Shown: positions 50,798 to 59,700 of the stretch, piece by piece
Layout of the letters: every line of letters begins with the position of its first letter
How positions within the stretch are numbered: the stretch's first letter is position 1
NCBI GenBank assembly: GCA_020796225.1
Contig: CM036761.1
Coordinates: forward strand, 40,050,428-40,114,427
Direction of reading: 5' to 3'
Source: Arion vulgaris
Lineage: Eukaryota; Mollusca; Gastropoda; Stylommatophora; Arionidae
Length of the DNA: 64,000 bases
The notes under the pieces: generated by a model
Told to the model about the DNA's origin: nothing
The model's input: only the letters and a program-made list of their open reading frames with translations
Database searches by the model: none
Program-made: the position numbers and the translations under genes

Positions 50798-53700
50798 GTT
50801 TGATTTTTTAAAGTATTCTTGTTGTAACTCACTGTGAAGTAACTAGCCAATAATGTATACCTTGTTATTTATTCTGTGTCTAGTTATCTTCTTTGTATGT
50901 TTGACTATTATTCTCTCAACACTTTTATCTAGATACGTAGATACTATTTTGTAAACCTTTCTTTTCTATGGGTTCAACTATATAAAAGGTTTCAACCTTT
51001 TGTTCTGTTTTCCATGATTTACTTTCATGGTGAATCCAGCATAGAAACATCAGTTCGCTTTCCGTTTACAACATTTATAAAAGAAGCTTATTGATTTTCT
51101 CTAACCAATTCGCCACTCCCTCCTACATTAAAACATTTTGTGCAATCCTCCATCTGTACAAAATAACTCTTGCCTGATACATACAACTTTTTATATGCAA
51201 GCTATGTACATTACTAAGACGCACTGTGTGTCCTATTCTTTGTTTTATCAGTGATGTACAAATACATGTAAAATCATTGATGCATTATATTAATTCATCC
51301 ATATGTTTCTAGAGATCCCTGATCTCTGTGTAGGTGAGATCGAGTTCCTAGTCCTATCAAAAATGGGCAATAAAACATAGTTCCTGTGTTCAAGTTAAGC
51401 ATGTAAAAGAACCAGTGGCAGTTCAAAATCGTGAAGAGCAGGCTGTACAAAAATTGTGGCATATCCTTTACAAGATGTCACCATCAACCACAGTAAACAA
51501 GTCATCTGTATTCTAGACACCACTTATACATTCAGTAGTTTGCCATTACTTTCATTTCATTGCTTTAAAAAGCCGCTGTCCTTACAAAATTAATTGGAAA
51601 AAAATGAAATTTTTTACGGGACTCTCACCGGTGCTACAGAGTTCGCGCACTGTCGCTAAGATCTTACTGTGTAAGAAAGAGATCAGAGCACATATGGTTA
51701 CTCCCCAAGGTGCAATGGCGATGGTCCTATGAATTAATCAATTAATTCCTTTATTAACCACTTTGTGTTGACAGTAATCAGTATACATCTAATAGTTGCC
51801 AGTTCTTGGACTCATTCTTTTATCTGTTTCTTTGATCTGAATGACCAGCCATGCTAAATTAGTGACATATTATATTGCACACCCGGTGGTTACCGGGGCC
51901 CAAATGTGGGGTGTAAAGAATAGAACCACCTTTACCTGCCATGCATGTTGTAAGAGGCGACTAAGGAGGTTTGGCTGAAGTTGGATGCACATGTCCTAAA
52001 CGTGTAGAAATCTATGCGTTTGGGGGCCTACCAAACCAATGTGCAATGTATACATCTTCTTGGCAAAGATCAAACATATCACAAAGAATGATTAAAATTG
52101 GTCGTAAAGAACGAACACAAAGAAGAAGATTGTATTGCAATATTTGTCTTTTGAGAGCTGTAGTAGCATAGTGGTTAGTGTACTTGCTTCCTAGACAGGT
52201 GGTCCCATGTTCAAAATCACCAGTTATAGTGAGATATTTTCTGCAATGACACTCAGGTCAACCCAACTTCAATTGGGTGCCAGAGAAACACTGGGAAGTG
52301 AAGACAGCCATCTTGATATTGAATACATCGTGTGTCATCGGTCTGATAAAAATATGGAACTTACACTGTGTTCCCTAACAAACCACATGGTATGATAACA
52401 GGTTCTTTACTACCAATATTTGACTTAAACATAAAACTTTATTGCCATTTGATTTTATCATGTATTGCTAATTTAGAAGCACAATTAAATTTTTCCTCGT
52501 AAAAATTTCACTTAAAGAAAGATGATTCTGCATCTAGTCTTCAGGTCTAAAAATAGTTGCCAGTCCCTGTTGAAAAATACTTTTTAACGTCAAAATGACA
52601 GCTTAACGTTGAAAAAGTAACAGTGTAAAACTTTTTACTGAGCACCTATGGGTCTGCCCAGAGTGCAATAACGTCAGTTTAGTAACCAATAACCAAAATG
52701 AATTTATTCAGTGACCTCAAAAAAAAAAGTTTAAAACAAATGAGTTAATAATTAACTCTTTCCACGCTTTAAGCCGCACACTGTGCTGCTGCTGAAGTCC
52801 GTTGCACGCTATTTGCCGCACATTGGCCACAGAGTTACTTCCTTATAAGAAGTCTTTCTAGTTTTACTTCTACTATTTTACTTCTACTACTTTTTAACCT
52901 TGTTATTCTATTGGGCTGTCCAGTTTTCTTTAATTTAGTATATAATAATATATATATGTTTATTTATTGACGAGTAGTTGGGATCTTTTTTTTTTAACCT
53001 TCCTCGAATAAACTGCTTAAAAACAATTTGACCTAGTTCCTCTGTTTGAGTTCTGTTGCTGCTGTTACACTTAACTCTTAGTGGACCAGGACAAAAGCCA
53101 TGTTTTACAAGTAATTTCTTTTTAGAATAAAAATGCCCATTAGTGTGGCTCCTGGTAAAGCCATCCAACGAAAGCCACTTAGTGTGGCGCTTGGTTCTAC
53201 AGGAGGTAAACAGTTTTCTGCTCCTTTCACTCTATTGTTGTGTTCTTTGGCTAGAGAGTTGAAACAAGACAAATTGCTAGTTATTTATGACTACAATAAT
53301 AATGTGATGGTTGATAATAAGCAGTACACAGGAATTTTAATAGATAATCTAATATGGTGTAACACTCCCGTCTTAATCAATTAAAATAGTAGTTTGTCAT
53401 TTCAGACGGACCTCAGTGAGTCTGTGTTTAACAGCCTTCGCTTTCTGATTGACAACCCAAAAAGTATTGTTTCTCTGCCAATGGATGTGAGAGCTGTAGA
53501 GAAAATGATAGACGCTGTATTAGCCAGTCTGCCTGTGGGAGAGATGCTAGATTTGACTAAGGAAGAGTTTGAGATCTATGATGACAAGCTTCATTTTATT
53601 GAGAGTAAGTTGCGTTTGCTGGGAAGAAGTTTGCTCTGATTTCATACAATTTGCTTGGTCTCTTCTTCTTCTGTCGTCACACTGCTACCGGGTTGTTGCC

Positions 53701-56700
53701 CAGTGTCGTGGTTTCTTATTCTCTAATATCATAGTATATGTATCATCATCCGAGAAGTAAAAATTGTGACATTTTTATTTTAATGTGCAAAGCAACACAT
53801 AAATTACTCCAGGAAAACTGGAAATAAAAAGATAATTACTGAGATTTTAAAAAATAATACAAATTAAATGTTTTGAAAATAGACATTACACTCTCAGTGG
53901 CAAAGTGGTTTTCAATGGCAAAGTGGTTAAGTTGTTTGCCTGTTATACTGAATGTTGTGGGTTAGAATTCTGACCGAGACACATGCACAATTTTTTCGCG
54001 AAATCCCTAGGATTGTTGCAGGAGCTACAAAGTTCGAGCTTTGTGCAATGTTCTCGGCAGATGGTATGCCATCTCTGTCAACAGGGGTGGAGCCATATGG
54101 GGAAACCCGGTGCAATGTAGTCAATCCCTCGCCTTTGGACATTAAACTCTGCTGAAAATTCTACTAGAGAATTTACTAGAGTTTTTATTACTAGATTCTA
54201 CTTTCAAATTTACTTTCAGCCATGTCGGCTGGGGAAGTGCATCATATATCTCCACAAATGTCTGTCGTTATTGCTGACTATCAATAATATGTCGTTAGGC
54301 ATTTGATAGAGTAAACAGGTGCAAACTATGGAAGATCCTTGAAGAATATGGCGTCCAAGGACAACTATTAGGTAACATCATGGCCTTATATCAAGATAGC
54401 CAGAGTACAGTAAGAACTACAGAAGGAATGACCGACTGGTTCTCCATTACATCAGGTGTTAGACAAGGTTGTGTCCTTTCACCACTACTCTTTATCGCAT
54501 ATATGGATAAAATAACTCAAGAGTCGAATTCAGATAATGATGAAATAAATGAACTGCTTTTGCAGATGATCAGTGCCTGATACATCAAAATGAACAAGAT
54601 CTACAACATCATATTGACACTTTGAACAATAATTGTGTGAAACATGACATGAAAATCAACAACACTAAAACAGAAATAATGAATATGGGAAGAAAACATA
54701 ATAATCTAGACATCCATGTCAATAGTACTAAAATAAACCAAGTGAAAGAATTCAAATACTTAGGAAGCATATTCACAGAAGACGGAAAACTAGATAGAGA
54801 GATAGAGGCTAGAGTACAAAAGCAAATGCTGTAACCTACCAGCTAGCCCCATTGTTAAGGCACCCAAAAATTTCACAGGCAGCTAAGAAACAAATGATCA
54901 ACAGCATTTTTATACCTACTTTGTGTTACCAGAGCCAAACATGGACATTGAGCAAAGCGCAGTCACAAAAAATAACTACATGTGAAATGCGTTGCCTGAG
55001 AAAAGTTACCAACAACACAAGAAAGACAGAATCACCAACATCAGCATAAGAAGAAAGTTGGCACAAAACCGTGCTTGAATTATATAGATAAACAAAGAAT
55101 GAAGTGGTTTGGCCACTTAATAAGAATGCATCCAAACTCCACAGTATACAGAGTCTTCTACAACAGAACATCGGGAAAGAAGGCAAGAGGAAGACCACGG
55201 AAAAGATGGTTAGATGGCGTGGCAGCATCCTGTGAAAGAGCAAAGATAACAATCACACAAGCCACCAGAACAGCGCAAGACAAAACAGAAAACCACGACA
55301 CTGGGCAACAACCCGGTAGCAGTGTGACGACAAAAGAAGAAGAAGACTAGACAATCACATAGAGCCTCCAAAGAACATTATGAGTTGGCTGACCAAAGTA
55401 CATGAGAAGATGAATAGAAGTTTATATTGAAAGAGCGGAATGGCTGGAGAGAGTTGCGTAGGAGATGGTTGGTTGATGGCCTATTAAGCCATCTGTGATA
55501 ATAGATAAAAGAGGAAAATGAAGGATTTGAATACCATACTTGTTTCGGGATTGCGAGAGAGAGATACCAGACTTGTTTGGGAAAGAGTAAGATATTTGAA
55601 CTCTAGCATAAAGGGTTGCTATGGTGTGTTACTGTTTGGCCCATCACACTTATGTAATACTTCTTATTTTGCTGTAGTATAGTCACATAGATTTCTCTTT
55701 GTCATTGTAATCATCCGAGCATAACTATGTTTTGCTTTGGTTGACAACAAGGCTGTAATATCTACACCTTTCTGCCCAGCACATCCGGGTTTTGTTATTA
55801 TTTTCAAACAAATTGCCAGAGAAATTACTGACAAAAGCATAGACTTTGGTCAGGCTTCTTTAAATAGTGTCTATTATTTAATATGAGTGGGAAAGGAACA
55901 AGAGCAATAATAAAGGACTTTTCCGGAAAGACAAAGCAGGGGATGACCAAGACGACCGTGGCAACAGGACATTAAGGAAACATTGTGCATGATGATGGAG
56001 AGGCGGAAGATAAAGAGTTTTCTACAAGCTGTGATGGGAGCGACTTACTGCAATGTCTGAATCTTGTGGGTTCCATCCCACACTCGACTTTCCACACAGG
56101 AGGAATGGACCCTCCTACCTCCTGCACACTAGAGTCTAGATAAGTAAACTGACTTCATACCCCAAGGTCTGAAAAGACTGTGGGAAATTGTATTATTATT
56201 ATTATATAGGAGCCTGAAAAACTAAACATGCATACATTTTTAATTGCAATTCTTTTGCTATATGTTATTTGGAAATAATTGTTCATTCATTTTCCTTTAT
56301 ATTAGGAGCTAACCAGGCAGTTTCAAAGTTATTCTTGGATTGTCATACTCGACTGAAGGATTTTAAACAATGTATTATCAGAGAAACAACCGAAGTGGAG
56401 AAGGAGTAAGTTTGTTATACATTTGTGTATTGTTCTTAGCCAAGAATTATAAAATGTTGATTACTTCTTAAGTCAGAATAAGGCTCGCCTGAATAGCGAG
56501 GGACATTGGTGATAAGAAAGGCAAGTCTTCATGCAAATATCTGTCAGTTGTGCAATATTAGGCGCCAGGACTACGCCTAAATTAATATAAAAGTATAATA
56601 ATAGTAAATATTAATACACAGACTAAAAAAACAAGCAGATACCAGTGGAGAAAGAGCTACGGAAGAGATGCTGGTGATGGATAGACATACATTGAGAAGA

Positions 56701-59700
56701 CCGACCGGAAGCATTACAAGACAAGCACTGTTTTGGAACCAGCAGGGTTAGGGGAGTAGGGGAGGCCTAGATGAACCTGGAGAAGAGAGCTGGAGGCTTA
56801 TATTAAAAGGATAGGTAAAACATGGAAAGAATTGGAAGAGATGGCAAGAGAGGAAGAGCTGGAAGAAGTTTGTTGAAGACCTGTGCTCTGTTGGGAGTTG
56901 AAAGGTGAAGAAGAAGATAATAATAGTAATTATTAATAGCGGACTAAAAAATGTTGAGCTGGCAAATGATGCATATCACATGAATGTGTGTTCCTTAATA
57001 GATTACACTAGTCAACTTTCAAAATAATGATGATACATGAAAGTGATATAAAAAAAAACCTGTAGTTCATGTAGAAACCATTTGCAGCCATTTATTTGCT
57101 TCAGTGTAAATATTATAGAGCAATATTTGACCAGTTTTGTCTTGTTTCATCATCACAGAATTGTTAATCATGAGACGAAAGTTGTCCAGCCTTGTGTCCT
57201 AATTGACAGTGATGATGATGATGTCACCATCCTGACACCAGTTGATAAATCAAAATCTACATCTCAGCAGTCAACTCAAAAGTAAACCACAAACTTGCCA
57301 AATTTCATGTTTGTCTGCTATCATGTTTTATTCCAGAATAATATATTATTTTGAATGTCTTCTGAAATTGCTCTTCTTGCACAAGGGTATGAAAATCAGC
57401 ATTCAATTCGATAGCATTACATCTCTCTGATCGTTCTTAGGCCGCTTTTATCATCTTATTGTGATATATAAACAGCCAAACATCAAGAACGGATGTACAT
57501 GCACAACCTTCAGTACCTATTGGAGCTCAGGTGCTTATCCTTCGGCGGTGTGTTCGATTTCAACCAGCATTTACTGGGGTCGTTCTCCGTCAGCCTTTTG
57601 CTGTCCCCAGCCAAAACTCACAAGGCAGCAGGTTGCAGTACATCTGATAATTTCAATGTTAAGAGTGAAGTCAAACAGTGTTATGTCCTTGCCTTAACCT
57701 TTTTTTTTTTTCATCTCTTTCACATTTCTTTTATACCATGTCTTCGTGGATGCTGATGATGTTTTCATTTGCACTAGATCTTGTAGGTCTACTCTTCAAC
57801 ATGGCTCATTTTAGAGCCACGGCAGAAATCAATTCGATAAAGTTTTTTCTCAAGGAATTTCTTTCTGTTGATAAAGCTGCCCTTGTTGCACACAGGGAGG
57901 CTAAATTGCAATTTCTAATCATCAATATGGCCTGGTCATGTGAACTATTTTTTGTGACTATAAGTGTATAATATATAAATGATAGTCAAGGTAAACCTAT
58001 ACATGAAGAAGTTAAGATCAGAGAAAGATGGGAAGAATACTTCAAAGACCTCTTGAATATACCAGATACTGGGAATAAAACATCATTCAAACCGAGACAT
58101 GCAAACATTGAAGAACCTGAAATACTAGTAAGTGAGGTAAGAGAAGCTATTAAAAGAAGCCCAAAGAACAAGGCTGCAGGAATTGATGGAATAACAGCAG
58201 AAGCAATAAAGGCGTGTGGAGAGATTGGAGTAGCCTGGGTACATTACATCTTCAAGAAGGCATGGGAAGAAAGAACTGTCCCTTCAGATTGGCAAAAAAG
58301 CTATTATAGTACCAATATGGAAGAAAAAGGTAAAAAACAAGACTGTAGTACATATAGAGGCATCTTCCTCCTAAGCCATGTGGGAAAAATGTTTGCAAGA
58401 GTTCTTGAGCAACGAATAAGACCAATTGTGGAGCCAACACTCAGCCCACAACAGTTTGGATTTAGAAAAGGAAAAGGGTGCACAGATGCAATATTTGCTC
58501 TAAGACAAATTAGTGAAAAGACTATAGAACACAAAAATCAAATGAATATAGCCTTCATAGACTAAGAGAAGGCATTTGATAGAGGTTAACAGAGACATAT
58601 TATGGGATGTTCTCGAAAACTACGGAATAAAAGGAACACTGCTGGACTGTGTTAGAGCCATATATATGGAAAGTGAAAGTGCCATACGAACAAGCGCCGG
58701 ACTCACAAATTGGTTTCCAGTAACATCAGGAGTACGGCAAGGATGTGTATTATCACCTCTTCTCTTTATTATATACATGGATAGTATCACCAAAATAGAT
58801 GAAGCATCACTCAACGCAGACCAACAAAATGAACTGCTCTTTGCTGACGACCAGTGTATATTCCATAATAATATTGAACAGCTTCAAGAACACATAAACT
58901 TACTCAACAATAGCTGCCTCAAATACAACATGAAGATCAATATTCAAAAGACAGAAGTCATGACTATAAGTAGAGAACATAAAGATATCAACATAAAAAT
59001 AAATGACCAAAAGCTAAAGCAGGTGAGAGAATTCAAATACCTTGGAAGTATCTTCACATCTGATAGTAGACTGGACAGAGAGATCGAAACTAGAATCCAG
59101 CAAGCCAACAACATTACATACCAACTTACCCCAATTTTGAAACACCCAGCTATTCCAGTAGTGACTAAAGACAGATTATAAATTCAATCTTTCTACCAAC
59201 ACTGTGCTACCAGAGCCAAACATGGGCACTGACAAAAGAACAAGAAAGGAAAATTACCACATGCGAAATGAGATGCCTGAGGAAAGCAGTAAATAAAACA
59301 AGAAGAGACCATATAAGAAATGAGGAAATTAGAAGAACAGTCGGAACAACACCTGCTATTAGATTTATTGAAAAACAGAGACTCAAATGGTTTGGCCACT
59401 TGGTCAGAATGAACCCGAATACACCAGTTGCAAGAGCGTACAACCTGCAAATGGAATCATCAAGAGGAAGGGGCAGACCAAGAAAAGATGGGTTGATGGA
59501 GTTACAGACATCTTAAAACTCCACAATACCACACCATATCAAGCGAACGAGCGTGCATTATCTCGGAAATCGATCATCAGTTAAACCTGCTACGCCTAGC
59601 AGCAAAAAAGCAGAGAAGGACAAAAGAAAGAAAGAAGAAAAGAAGAAGAAAGAAAGAAGATAAGTGTAACAGTTTTGTGATATAAATTGTCACATAAATG

